Below the pieces are notes generated by a model. The model did not search any database and was not told the origin of the DNA. It saw only the letters and a program-made list of their open reading frames with translations. A program made the position numbers and the translations under genes. Below, piece by piece: positions 52,149 through 61,295 of a stretch of 64,000 bases of DNA (position 1 is the first letter of the stretch; every line of letters begins with the position of its first letter). This DNA is from Saprospiraceae bacterium. GTDB taxonomy: Bacteria > Bacteroidota > Bacteroidia > Chitinophagales > Saprospiraceae. Where the stretch lies: assembly GCA_020850225.1 (NCBI GenBank), contig JADZFD010000026.1, positions 1 to 64,000 of the forward strand, written 5' to 3'.

Positions 52149-54800
52149 TTAGAATTCAATGATAAGACCACTGTTGATCTGACGGAAGCCAACAGGTATG
52201 ATTCCGGACTGACCTCTGTTTAGTCTGGAACCTACTTCTACCTGATTTCCAAGATTTTTACCAGCTACAAAGAAATTCATCCTTGTTGTTTTTACATTGA
52301 AATCTATACTTGCATTGGCATCGAATGTCGAATATCCCTTGATTTGACCTAACCCTCCATCTCCGGATACATTGGTGAAGTTGGCAAATTCACCATACTG
52401 ATCACCTACATAATTGTATGAAAAACCAAAATTAAACTGCTCATATCCATAATTGAGACCAATATTGTAGGATAATTTTGGAGAATAAGGTGTTTCACCG
52501 TTTTGTATTCCATCACCACCAAATTTATAGACTGTTTTAACTACCTTATCCAAATCTCCTACTGCAACAGGTGTCTGCAACTGGACTTCCTTGCCATTGG
52601 CATCTTTAACATATAATGCATATCCGCCAGGCAGTGCGTTAACTTTATCAGCCATTTCCTGTTTAGTTGCTTGTGTATGTTTAATAAGCGTAAAGAGTTG
52701 CCTGTCAACCAATTCTCCTGACAATACTTTTGTGTTAAGTAGTGTTACGTTCGGTAAAATACTTAGTCTGTGTTTGCTTGTTTCAGGTAATACTTCTATG
52801 CGTAATGCAATCTCAGCTCCCTGGATATTGATGGTTGCGAGTTTGTCAAAGAATTCATTCCAACCTGCCAGGTAGAAATTGCCAATGCGGTTGTTGTAGA
52901 CAGCAAGCTGTCCCCATACTATATTTTTGACTAATTCACCCCGTACACCCAATTCGGTATTGACACTCGTTTCAGGTTTGATATTACTCAGGTCACTGTG
53001 CGATACCGGAGGTACCAGTATGCCATCGCGCTCTACCAGGAAACCGTAATATTTTGAAGGAGCGATATATCCCTTGTAAATACTTCCAAAAACCTTGGCA
53101 CCACCCATTTTGTAACCCAATGTGATACCCGGCTGGAATATGGTATAATTATTAACCCTTTCATTTCCTTCATCTGAAGTCAGATCCGGATTGTTGGCAT
53201 TGGCGATATTATCAGTTCTGTCCATCCATACTTTTTCTAGTCTGAATATAGGCGTGATATCGAAATTCTTATATGAAAACTGGTTTCTTACATATCCTGA
53301 TATCGATGACAGAGCATATTGCAGGTCGGTTGTTACTCTTCCCGTTCTTGCCCACCTGGACGAATCCTGCGCTAAAACACGATCTATATACGTCTCATGA
53401 TAGAATTTTGCCTGTACTTCGGTCTTGTTGACCCAGTCATCTCCCAGGATGCTGTGTTCGTATGTTTCATCTAAGGACGTAACCGTAAAATTCCATCTGC
53501 TGTCTGTTGTAGCTTCACGCCCCTTGCTGTTGATTTTTCCTACACGGACATAATCGTCATCTCTGGGCGTGTGATTATCGAGATAGGTATATTTCTGAGA
53601 GAAGATATCTTCGCCCACATAGCTTCTTACATCTTTGGCTTTGATGACTACGTTTTCCTGTCTCCACCAGTCACGTGCAAAGTCAGAAGCAAAAAACCGG
53701 GTAGTGAATGCGGATGCCTCATCGGGTGTATACTTATGGATAAGGTCTAATCCGTATCTGTGCATAGTAAACCTGTCGGCATCAAACGGACTTTTGGTTG
53801 GATCAATACTGAAAGTATAAGGCGTGATAGAGCTCAAAGTAGCCTGATTGTCTTCCAGTTGACCGCTTATTTTAAAGAAAAGGGATTGCTTGTCTGTCAG
53901 TTCAGCAAATATTTTGGCATTTACGTTAAAATTTTTAACGGAAGAGTTTTCAGTGAATCCGTCAAATTGTTTGTACACACCTTCTATCAGAGCGCCTACT
54001 TTATTCCAGGTACCACCGTAGGACATCAGTCCGGACATATATCCTCTTTGACCACCTGTCAGCTTGGCCTTCAAGGTAGGCTTCTGAGGTGGCTTGGGTG
54101 TGTTGTAATTGATGATACCAAACATATTATTGGGACCATATCTCAACAAATCTGCGCCTGTAATGACCTCAATACCGGATATCCTGTCACTGATGGGATT
54201 GTAGTATACACCGGGAGCAGTATATGGTGCAGGAGAAATAGGTGCGCCATCTTCCATAATGAGGATTTTTTCAGATCTTCTTCCCCATGATCCACGGATA
54301 CTTACGTTGAGTCTGTTGGATAATCCCATATCGCCCAGTACATTGACGCCGGGCAATGTCTTTAGAGCTTCTTCGGTAGAAATAGGTTGGATATGCTTCA
54401 AAGCAATCGGATTGATATAGTAATTGCTACCCTGATAGTTTTCCTTATACATCAGAGGTGTCGTTGTTACATTGACCTCTTTAAGGATGGTGCCACTTTC
54501 CTTCATCATGATGGTACCCAAATCGTTGATTCCGGCAATTGTCTTTAATGAAATAATAGTATCGATCATCCCTAAGGATATGAATGTGATCTTAGTATTT
54601 CCGGGAACTGTGCTGATTGAAAAATTACCTCTTTCATCGCTGTACACCTGATTGTTGCCGATAGAAACAGCCACACCCGTTAATATTTGACTATAGGAGT
54701 CAGTGACTTTTCCTTTTACTGTTGAGGTAGTTTGTGTCATAGCCGGTATGGTGAATCCCAATACCAAAAGGATTAAAATGCTTCTTAAAAATATTTTCAT
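52149..54800 (-). CDS. TonB-dependent receptor (FecA-like, with carboxypeptidase-regulatory domain)
   Basis: About 883 aa from the ATG at 54800, which opens a signal peptide (MKIFLRSILILLVLGFTIPA); the track start at 54851 overlaps the -7 element. Regulatory-like domain (STVKGKVTDSYSQILTGVAVSIGNNQVYSDERGNFS), plug (EEALKTLPGVNVLGDMGLSNRLNVSIRGSWGRRSEKILIMEDGAPI), then the barrel ending GIIPVGFRQINSGLIIEF. The RGSWGRRSEKILIMEDG block and the length recall siderophore/dicitrate receptors, so iron uptake is plausible but unproven. Monocistronic. Confidence 0.92.
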   Translation of the reverse strand: MKIFLRSILILLVLGFTIPAMTQTTSTVKGKVTDSYSQILTGVAVSIGNNQVYSDERGNFSISTVPGNTKITFISLGMIDTIISLKTIAGINDLGTIMMKESGTILKEVNVTTTPLMYKENYQGSNYYINPIALKHIQPISTEEALKTLPGVNVLGDMGLSNRLNVSIRGSWGRRSEKILIMEDGAPISPAPYTAPGVYYNPISDRISGIEVITGADLLRYGPNNMFGIINYNTPKPPQKPTLKAKLTGGQRGYMSGLMSYGGTWNKVGALIEGVYKQFDGFTENSSVKNFNVNAKIFAELTDKQSLFFKISGQLEDNQATLSSITPYTFSIDPTKSPFDADRFTMHRYGLDLIHKYTPDEASAFTTRFFASDFARDWWRQENVVIKAKDVRSYVGEDIFSQKYTYLDNHTPRDDDYVRVGKINSKGREATTDSRWNFTVTSLDETYEHSILGDDWVNKTEVQAKFYHETYIDRVLAQDSSRWARTGRVTTDLQYALSSISGYVRNQFSYKNFDITPIFRLEKVWMDRTDNIANANNPDLTSDEGNERVNNYTIFQPGITLGYKMGGAKVFGSIYKGYIAPSKYYGFLVERDGILVPPVSHSDLSNIKPETSVNTELGVRGELVKNIVWGQLAVYNNRIGNFYLAGWNEFFDKLATINIQGAEIALRIEVLPETSKHRLSILPNVTLLNTKVLSGELVDRQLFTLIKHTQATKQEMADKVNALPGGYALYVKDANGKEVQLQTPVAVGDLDKVVKTVYKFGGDGIQNGETPYSPKLSYNIGLNYGYEQFNFGFSYNYVGDQYGEFANFTNVSGDGGLGQIKGYSTFDANASIDFNVKTTRMNFFVAGKNLGNQVEVGSRLNRGQSGIIPVGFRQINSGLIIEF

Positions 54801-54848
54801 AATCTCTGAAAATTTATAAAATGAAATAATAGTATTTATTTGATAGGG

Positions 54849-54856
54849 CAAAATTA
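54849..54856 (-). promoter_or_regulatory. -7 promoter element TAATTTTG for TonB receptor
   Basis: Minus-strand TAnnTTTG match 49 bases before the ATG at 54800. It excludes the longer track start. No Fur-like palindrome was noticed. Confidence 0.6.
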
Positions 54857-55058
54857 AATATATAAAAATTATTAATAAGCATATAAAAATTAGAAAAAAC
54901 TTAGAATTTGTTCCGGTATGAAAAATTATATTTTATCAGTATTCTGATTATCCTGATTGTACTTACATTTATTTATATGTAAGATAAATTATTCCGGCAA
55001 ACTTGTATATTTTGTACCTGAATGTCGGATATTTTTAGCAAAGTGCCCGTAATTTTCA

Positions 55059-55066
55059 TAAATTTG
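55059..55066 (+). promoter_or_regulatory. -7 promoter element TAAATTTG for mazG
   Basis: TAnnTTTG match 27 bases before the ATG. Confidence 0.6.
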
Positions 55067-55092
55067 CAATCTGTAACATAAGCAGTATATTA

Positions 55093-55875
55093 ATGGAGCA
55101 CTCAATTGAGATATCAAGGAAGAATAAGCTGGAAGCATTCGGAAGACTATTGGATATTATGGATGATTTAAGGTCTCAGTGTCCTTGGGATATGAAACAA
55201 ACATTTGAGACACTGCGGATTCTGACCATTGAAGAGACCTATGAACTCGCCGATGCCATTTTGGAAAAAGATCTGGATGGTATCAAGGAAGAAATTGGAG
55301 ATTTAATGTTGCACATGGTATTTTATGCCAAAATTGGTTCAGAAACGGGTAATTTCGACATTGCTGATGCATTAAATACTATATGTGACAAACTGATAAA
55401 ACGGCATCCGCACATTTACGGTGATATAAAGGTAGAGAATGAAGCTGATGTCAAACGCAACTGGGAACAAATCAAGCTAGCTGAAGGCAAAAGATCTGTA
55501 TTGGGAGGCGTACCCAACAGTTTGCCTGCCATGGTTAAAGCTTATCGCATGCAGGAAAAGACGGGGCAATATGGTTTTCAATGGGATAATAAAGAAGATG
55601 TCTGGAATAAAGTAGAAGAAGAAATCAATGAATTTAAAGAGGTTGCAGAGTCACAAGACAGGGACAAAATGGAAGAGGAATTCGGTGACATCCTGTTTTC
55701 ATTGATTAATTATGCGCGTTATGAAGGATTGAACCCCGAATCAGCACTCGAAAGAGTCAACAAAAAATTCAAGAAAAGATTTGAATACATTGAGGAAAAT
55801 ACCAGTAAACCGCTCAATGAGATGCGTCTGGATGAAATGGATGCACTGTGGAATGAAGCAAAGACAAAAATATAA
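55093..55875 (+). CDS. mazG: Nucleoside triphosphate pyrophosphohydrolase MazG
   Basis: 260 aa with two MazG domains. Domain 1: LRSQCPWDMKQTFETLRILTIEETYELADAILEKDLDGIKEEIGDLMLHMVFYAKI with the EExxE...EExxD metal-binding pattern. Domain 2: VEEEINEFKEVAESQDRDKMEEEFGDILFSLINYARY. Hydrolyses (d)NTPs to monophosphates and pyrophosphate, cleaning damaged nucleotides and modulating ppGpp-linked stress responses. Convergent with the CBS gene that follows. Confidence 0.95.
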   Translation: MEHSIEISRKNKLEAFGRLLDIMDDLRSQCPWDMKQTFETLRILTIEETYELADAILEKDLDGIKEEIGDLMLHMVFYAKIGSETGNFDIADALNTICDKLIKRHPHIYGDIKVENEADVKRNWEQIKLAEGKRSVLGGVPNSLPAMVKAYRMQEKTGQYGFQWDNKEDVWNKVEEEINEFKEVAESQDRDKMEEEFGDILFSLINYARYEGLNPESALERVNKKFKKRFEYIEENTSKPLNEMRLDEMDALWNEAKTKI

Positions 55876-55885
55876 TTGATGTAGA

Positions 55886-56302
55886 TTAGCAGTGTCTCAG
55901 GAGATAATTCAATAAATCGGTCGTTGTAATAATACCAACAAGTTTATCGTCTTCATCCGTGACAGGTAGTGCATTGTAGGAACAATGACTGATGACTTCG
56001 GCAGCATATTTTATGGAATCACCTGACTCTATAGTACGTACATTTTTGGTCATCATCTGTTCCACATGCAGGTTTTGTATGATTTTCTCATTCATGTCGT
56101 TGTTTTTATGACGTGGTTTGAATTTGTCAACATCATTTTTACTGATGATTCCTGCTAGTTGACCAGCTTCATTTCTTACAATCAGATGTCGGATATCATT
56201 TTCAGCCATTAGATCGATAGCATCTCTGATATTCTGATCTTGTCGGACATAATGAATATTTTTGGTCATTATAGTTTCTACTTTATCGGCTCCTAATGTC
56301 AT
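55886..56302 (-). CDS. CBS-domain pair protein
   Basis: 138 aa consisting of two CBS domains: VETIMTKNIHYVRQDQNIRDAIDLMAENDIRHLIVRNEAGQLAGIISKNDVDKF and VEQMMTKNVRTIESGDSIKYAAEVISHCSYNALPVTDEDDKLVGIITTTDLLNYL. Such pairs bind adenine nucleotides and act as energy or redox sensors. Last gene of the minus-strand cluster kinase - receiver/CRP - CBS; a second CBS gene starts the divergent cluster. Confidence 0.92.
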   Translation of the reverse strand: MTLGADKVETIMTKNIHYVRQDQNIRDAIDLMAENDIRHLIVRNEAGQLAGIISKNDVDKFKPRHKNNDMNEKIIQNLHVEQMMTKNVRTIESGDSIKYAAEVISHCSYNALPVTDEDDKLVGIITTTDLLNYLLRHC

Positions 56303-56358
56303 TGCAAATGAAAATTTATTTGAAATAGTATATTCTTAATATTCGTATTCAGCATTTG

Positions 56359-56914
56359 TTACTGAGGCATATTGCGCAATTTTTCAATATTGAGCAATTC
56401 TATCTTATTGTCGTCGATAGCAATTAGTCCTTCGCTTTTAAAATCGGACAAGGTCCTGATGGTCGTTTCTTTGGCTGTACCAGCGAGATTGGCGATGTCG
56501 TCCCGTAATATGGACATAGTCCGTGTATTCTTGGATTCACTGAATTTGAGTAATGCGTTAGCAACACGTTTTCTTACCGAACTGTAAGCAAGTTCCAGCA
56601 GTTGTTTTTCAGATTCTTCGGATTGGTTTGCCAGTATTTTGATAAATTTGGCAGCAAACTCCTTGTTATTATATAGTAATAAGGTGAAGTCCTCCACGGG
56701 AATCAGTTTGAGTTCGCAATCATCTATTACAGAAACGGATGCATGGTATTTTTCATTTTTAAGTAGCGGAATATACCCAAAAAACTCATTTGAACTATAG
56801 ATATTTGTTGTGTATTCCTTTCCAAAATCATTGATTTGATAGGATTTTACATTTCCGCTTACAATATAATAAAGCCATTTTGGATATTGTCCGGCTTCAT
56901 ATATTATCTTTTTT
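56359..56914 (-). CDS. CRP/FNR effector half of a frameshifted receiver-CRP regulator
   Basis: The track shows only a 112-aa piece starting at a GTG. The same frame is open upstream to 56940 and encodes a cyclic-nucleotide-binding-type domain: IIYEAGQYPKWLYYIVSGNVKSY, FFGYIPLLKNEKYHASVSVIDDCELKLIPVEDF. The HTH_Crp domain follows (LAYSSVRKRVANALLKF; LAGTAKETTIRTLSDFKSEGLI). No ATG, GTG or TTG exists in the upstream part, so this half has no start of its own. A -1 shift at the A6 run (56909-56914) joins it to the receiver frame as RRYSKKKIIYEAGQYP, the usual junction of Bacteroidota receiver-CRP proteins. Confidence 0.8.
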
Positions 56915-57403
56915 ACTATACCTTCTGATTTCTCTGTTTTCTAGGAGTTTTTCAAATTCTTTCTGAGCCTTTGACTCATCAAAAAAACGTTGCAATCCCT
57001 GACTGGTTTCGCCGAATGAACTTTTTAACCGCTCGGATTTTTTGAGTCTCAACTCTATGGTATCCAGTAAATCAACATCATCGAAGGGTTTGGTAATGTA
57101 ATCATCTGCTCCTAATCCCATGCCTTTTCTGAAATCATCCTTTTCTGCTTTGGCAGTCAGAAATATAAAGGGAATATTCATCGTTGTCACATTATTGGAA
57201 AGAATGCGCAGTACACCGTATCCATCCAACTCAGGCATCATGATATCGCATAATATCAGGTCGGGTATCACTTCCAGTGCTTTGTTAATGCCGTCTTTAC
57301 CGTTTTCAGCTGTTGACACCTTGTATCCACTCAATTGGAGCAACTCTTCCAGGTTTTCCCTAACGTCGATGTTGTCCTCTATTACTAATATTTTGGTACT
57401 CAT
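56897..57403 (-). CDS. Receiver half of a frameshifted receiver-CRP regulator
   Basis: 168 aa as read. CheY-like receiver with IEDN acidic pair, phospho-acceptor D53 in LILCDIMMPELDGYG, and ADDYITKPF. The linker (LRLKKSERLKSSFGETSQGLQRFFDES) and the last residues ENREIRRYSKKDNI belong to the start of a CRP domain, after which a stop (TGA) cuts the frame. It follows the PAS kinase by 22 bases, its obvious phosphodonor. Either the gene is read by slippage, is two genes, or carries a mutation or assembly error. Confidence 0.88.
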   Translation of the reverse strand: MSTKILVIEDNIDVRENLEELLQLSGYKVSTAENGKDGINKALEVIPDLILCDIMMPELDGYGVLRILSNNVTTMNIPFIFLTAKAEKDDFRKGMGLGADDYITKPFDDVDLLDTIELRLKKSERLKSSFGETSQGLQRFFDESKAQKEFEKLLENREIRRYSKKDNI

Positions 57404-57425
57404 ATCAGATGTTCTTGTATTAATA

Positions 57426-58724
57426 TTAATAGGTTGTATTTCCTGATTTGGTAGGTAATCTAACTTTAAATTCTGTACCTACCAGATGTTCACTCTCAAA
57501 GGTAATATTTCCATTCAGCATTTCAACATATTTCTTAACAATATTTAGCCCCAGGCCTGTTCCTTCTATATTTATGGCATTGCTTGCTCTGAAGAATCGC
57601 TGAAAAAGATGTTTTTGATCTTCTTTAGGAATACCCATGCCATTATCTTTTATGGAAATGGTAAATATATTATCCTGATAATCCAGGGTACATCTGATTT
57701 CGCCTTTTTCACCACTGTATTTTATAGCATTTGAAATGAGATTGATGATTATATTTTTTAATATTTTTTTATCGGATATTATCCAGGCTCTTTCTATGTT
57801 GATTGTATTTATTAGTTTTTGATCAGCCTTGAGAATGGTATACATCTCATCTATGACATTGTTCCATATATCAATCACATCTACTGTTTCAAAATGGGTA
57901 TCTACCTTACCTTCTTCCAGCTTGTTCATAGACAGAAAATCATTGAGAATCCCTGTCAGATGTACCACAGAAGCCTTTATTTTATCGATGTGTTTATCCC
58001 GGTTGGGTTGTTGTTCACCTTCAGTATATCTTGCTATTAGTGATACTGATGACAGAATTGTAGAGAGTGGTGTTCTGAATTCGTGACTTGCCATAGACAC
58101 AAAGCGGGATTTTAATTCACCAAGTTCCCGTTCTTTTGCCAATCCGAGTTCCAGGTCTGCTTCCCGTTCCTTAAGTTGCTTCTGTATTCTGATTTTGTTG
58201 GAGATTTCATCTTCCAGTTGTTTGTTGAGTGAGAGTAGTTGATTGACTGCATTTTCAAGTTCATATGTTCTTTCGATGACCTTTTTTTCCAGCTCTTCAT
58301 TCAGGGTCATCAGTCGGGTTTCAGCATGTTTTATTTCGGATAAGTCGTGGACAAATCCCGTAAATATCGACCTGTCGGCTAATTTTACTTCACTTACTGC
58401 CAACCAGAACGGGAACTCACTACCATCCTTTTTTCGTCCTGTCACTTCTCTGCCGATACCGATTATTTTAGCATTTCTGCTCGACAGATAGTTATCTATA
58501 TATTCATCGTGTTTTACAGCAAATTGATGTGGCATAAGCATATTGACATTGTTGCCGATCATTTCATCTTCGTTGTATCCAAATAGCTTTTGCGTTGCCG
58601 GATTTACTTCTTCAATAATTCCCCTGGTATTAATAATAATAATGCCGTCAACAGCTGAGTCAAAAATAGATTGAAGTCTTATAACAGCATCATGATATGG
58701 CTTTAACATATGAAAGGTCTGCAA
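57426..58724 (-). CDS. PAS-domain sensor histidine kinase
   Basis: 432 aa, cytoplasmic (no membrane segment). PAS domain: LQSIFDSAVDGIIIINTRGIIEEVNPATQKLFGYNEDEMIGNNVNMLMP, with PAC part (GREVTGRKKDGSEFPFWLAVSEV). FixL-like in layout, but no haem ligand can be asserted. A coiled coil (residues about 145-205) leads to HisKA (SMASHEFRTPLS, His about residue 214) and HATPase (IIINLISNAIKYS; DNGMGIPKEDQ; GTGLGLNIVKKY). Phosphorylates the receiver encoded next. Its promoter region contains a perfect FNR-like palindrome shared with the divergent CBS gene. Confidence 0.93.
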   Translation of the reverse strand: MQTFHMLKPYHDAVIRLQSIFDSAVDGIIIINTRGIIEEVNPATQKLFGYNEDEMIGNNVNMLMPHQFAVKHDEYIDNYLSSRNAKIIGIGREVTGRKKDGSEFPFWLAVSEVKLADRSIFTGFVHDLSEIKHAETRLMTLNEELEKKVIERTYELENAVNQLLSLNKQLEDEISNKIRIQKQLKEREADLELGLAKERELGELKSRFVSMASHEFRTPLSTILSSVSLIARYTEGEQQPNRDKHIDKIKASVVHLTGILNDFLSMNKLEEGKVDTHFETVDVIDIWNNVIDEMYTILKADQKLINTINIERAWIISDKKILKNIIINLISNAIKYSGEKGEIRCTLDYQDNIFTISIKDNGMGIPKEDQKHLFQRFFRASNAINIEGTGLGLNIVKKYVEMLNGNITFESEHLVGTEFKVRLPTKSGNTTY

Positions 58725-58802
58725 TTTAGGTTTACAACTAAATAATAATCAAAGGTCTCTAAATAATATAGTAGCATGTTTAAACAAATATCATAAAAGA
58801 TA

Positions 58803-58816
58803 ATGATTTAAATCAT
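58803..58816. promoter_or_regulatory. FNR/CRP-type palindrome ATGATTTAAATCAT
   Basis: Perfect 14-bp palindrome with the TGAT-N4-ATCA core of FNR/CRP operators, in the 144-base region between the divergent kinase and CBS genes. The receiver-CRP regulator encoded next door is the natural candidate to bind it. Confidence 0.6.
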
Positions 58817-58868
58817 ATTTGCTATGCTCAAAATGATGCAACTTTGAGACAAATTTAAAACAAATTTT

Positions 58869-59306
58869 ATGAATCTTTTGAATCCTGTTTCAACTATTAT
58901 GACACCCAATCCGATTTGTGTTGGTGAAAACGAATCATTGGTAGCCATTGATAAATTATTTAAACAACACAGAATCCATCATTTACCTGTTATTGCTGAA
59001 GGTAAACTGACAGGTATAGTGAGTAAATCTGATTTTTTATTTTTCCGTAGAGGTTTTTTGACAGACAAAGAAGAAAAACTGGAAGATGAGGTCAGATTGA
59101 ATAACTATGTTGCCAAAGATATAATGACAACCAAGCTGGCTAAAATGGAGCCGGATGAAAAAATCAATGTTGCACTTGAAGTGTTCAGAGAGAATCTTTT
59201 TCATGCTATTCCTGTAGTTAAGGACGAAAGGATAGTAGGTATTCTGACTACTTTCGACATTATCCTGCAATTAGCCAACGAAGGAAAAGCATCATCTGAA
59301 TACTAA
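58869..59306 (+). CDS. CBS-domain pair protein
   Basis: 145 aa, two CBS domains: VSTIMTPNPICVGENESLVAIDKLFKQHRIHHLPVIAEGKLTGIVSKSDFLFF and AKDIMTTKLAKMEPDEKINVALEVFRENLFHAIPVVKDERIVGILTTFDIILQL. Similar module to the CBS gene at 55886, though the two differ clearly. Likely adenine-nucleotide sensor. First of the divergent plus-strand cluster with a universal stress protein and LOG-like gene; 85 bases to the next ATG. Confidence 0.92.
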   Translation: MNLLNPVSTIMTPNPICVGENESLVAIDKLFKQHRIHHLPVIAEGKLTGIVSKSDFLFFRRGFLTDKEEKLEDEVRLNNYVAKDIMTTKLAKMEPDEKINVALEVFRENLFHAIPVVKDERIVGILTTFDIILQLANEGKASSEY

Positions 59307-59391
59307 TAATATTTTTTTTTATTGAATATTATTGATTGAACAGTTTATTGATATCTATCTACATTACAGGGATTTTATTAATCAGTATAAA

Positions 59392-60489
59392 ATGTTGAAA
59401 ATAAAAATTTATGGAACTGAGTCACCAAGCTATCAGTTGGTAAAGACAAAGCTCAAAACATTTTTAGATAATGCAAACATATCCTATGAGTTGCAGGAGG
59501 TTATCCGTATACCGGAAATAATGGAAGACAATATAGCTTCTGTTCCTGCCGTTAAGGTAAATGATGATTTGTTATTTGAAATTAAACCCAATGGCAAGTT
59601 TAATGTTTCATTAAGAGAAACAATTCAAGGTATTTTACAACTTCAAAATTATGGTATCATGACAAAAATAATAGTTCCAACTGATTTTTCTGAAGCATCA
59701 TTAAATGCATATAATTTTGCGCACCGACTTGCCAAAAAATTATCAGGTGTAATAAAACTCACACATATATATTATCCTACAGCTACAGATGTCAATCAGT
59801 TTGTGGTCGTCAATGATGAGGTAGAAAAGATTCATAAGGAGAAGCTGGAAGAATATGTCAGGTCATTTAATCAGGACTGGATTGGTAATTTTGTCGAAGA
59901 ACCCATGGTTGAAGGAGTATTTAAAGTTGGTTTTCCTGTAATGGAACTGAAAGAAATGTCCAAAGAGAAGGATACCATTCTCGTGATGGGTACGACGGGT
60001 GAAGGCGGAGCTTTTAAAAAAATATTTGGTTCGATATCACTGGATATGATAGAAAAAGCTCATTGTCCATTATTTCTGATTCCACCCGATGCCGGAACTT
60101 CAGGTATTAATAAAATTACATTTTTATCTGAAGATGTGGATCAGGATGCAGTCCATTTAGGTATGGCTTTGAAGTTATGTGACAGTGGGCAATCACAATT
60201 TGGTATAGTTCATTTTAAACAAAATGATAGTGACCACGTTGATGAGGCATCCATCAGATCTATTGCCGACAAACACATGAATGGTGTGCAATATCAGGTT
60301 GAAATTATCTCTAATAAAGATGTTTTTGATGGTATCAGGGAAGTCATCACCAGAGATGTCAATGAATTGGTGGTATTGTCTACCAAACACAGAAATCTTT
60401 TCCAGAATCTTTTCCATAAAAGTGTAACCGAATTTGCTGCCTTACATAGTATATCTCCATTGCTCATATTAACTGATAAGGTTTCATAA
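59392..60489 (+). CDS. Tandem universal stress protein with thioredoxin-fold-like N-terminus
   Basis: About 365 aa from the ATG at 59392 (MLKIKIYGTESP); the track's earlier start adds 20 unlikely residues. The first 80 residues look glutaredoxin/thioredoxin-like (strand-helix-strand, then ASVPAVKVNDDLLFE) but lack any cysteine where the CxxC would be. Two Usp domains follow: MTKIIVPTDFSEASLNAYNFAHRLA with the ATP-binding G2xG9xGS motif (GTTGEGGAFKKIFGS), and a second (KITFLSEDVDQDAVHLGMAL...) without that motif. Probably an ATP-binding stress regulator in the cluster controlled by the neighbouring kinase. Confidence 0.88.
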   Translation: MLKIKIYGTESPSYQLVKTKLKTFLDNANISYELQEVIRIPEIMEDNIASVPAVKVNDDLLFEIKPNGKFNVSLRETIQGILQLQNYGIMTKIIVPTDFSEASLNAYNFAHRLAKKLSGVIKLTHIYYPTATDVNQFVVVNDEVEKIHKEKLEEYVRSFNQDWIGNFVEEPMVEGVFKVGFPVMELKEMSKEKDTILVMGTTGEGGAFKKIFGSISLDMIEKAHCPLFLIPPDAGTSGINKITFLSEDVDQDAVHLGMALKLCDSGQSQFGIVHFKQNDSDHVDEASIRSIADKHMNGVQYQVEIISNKDVFDGIREVITRDVNELVVLSTKHRNLFQNLFHKSVTEFAALHSISPLLILTDKVS

Positions 60490-60572
60490 TACCTTTATTA
60501 TCCATATTTGAGTAACCGATTATCAACTTATTGTGTCTGTATATGTTAGCTATACCGACAAAATATTAAGGC

Positions 60573-61295
60573 ATGAAAAAAAAGAAGGTAATTATACATC
60601 CCGACACAGAGTTTCTATCCGGACCTAACAGCAGAGGCAAGGAGTTTTTGTTTTTATTGCGTGTTTTCTGGCAATTTCTGAATGGATTCAGAAAGCTTCA
60701 TTTTGTCGGACCATGTATTACTGTATTCGGATCTGCCCGTTTTACAGAAGAAAACGAACACTATCAAAATGCCCGAACGCTTGGAAGAAAATTGTCAGAG
60801 ATGGGCTTTGCAGTGATGACCGGTGGAGGCCCTGGTATAATGGAAGCAGCCAACAGAGGTGCTCATGAAGCAGGTGGCAAATCAATAGGTTGCAGTATTG
60901 AATTGCCGCATGAGCAAAAAACCAATCCTTATGTAACCAGAGAAGTAAAATTTAAATACTTCTTTATCAGAAAAGTATTGCTGATAAAATATTCATATGC
61001 ATTCATCGTAATGCCCGGAGGGTTTGGTACTTTAGATGAATTGTTCGAAACCATCACACTTATACAAACCGGAATATTAAATGATTTTCCTGTCGTAATG
61101 ATAGGTAAAGAATATTATAAGGATATCAATGAAATGGTAGACAAAATGATTATTGAAAAAACTATTTCTGAAAAAGATAAAGATCTGCTTCATTTTACAG
61201 ATGATTTGGATGAAGCTACTGAATATATCAGGCAGTTTATCCACAATAACTATAAAGTCAAGCGTAAATCATCCTGGATACTGGGTGAAAATTAG
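60573..61295 (+). CDS. LOG family protein (TIGR00730; nucleotide phosphoribohydrolase)
   Basis: 240 aa Rossmann-fold protein with both LOG motifs: MTGGGPGIMEAANRGAHEAGG and PGGFGTLDELFE. Family members cleave the N-glycosidic bond of nucleoside 5'-monophosphates, cytokinin precursors included; in non-plant-associated bacteria AMP or related nucleotides are likely substrates. N-terminal extension (FLFLLRVFWQFLNGFRKLHFVGPCITVFGSARF) is typical of the larger bacterial subgroup. Ends with a 4-base overlap with the convergent permease gene. Confidence 0.92.
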   Translation: MKKKKVIIHPDTEFLSGPNSRGKEFLFLLRVFWQFLNGFRKLHFVGPCITVFGSARFTEENEHYQNARTLGRKLSEMGFAVMTGGGPGIMEAANRGAHEAGGKSIGCSIELPHEQKTNPYVTREVKFKYFFIRKVLLIKYSYAFIVMPGGFGTLDELFETITLIQTGILNDFPVVMIGKEYYKDINEMVDKMIIEKTISEKDKDLLHFTDDLDEATEYIRQFIHNNYKVKRKSSWILGEN

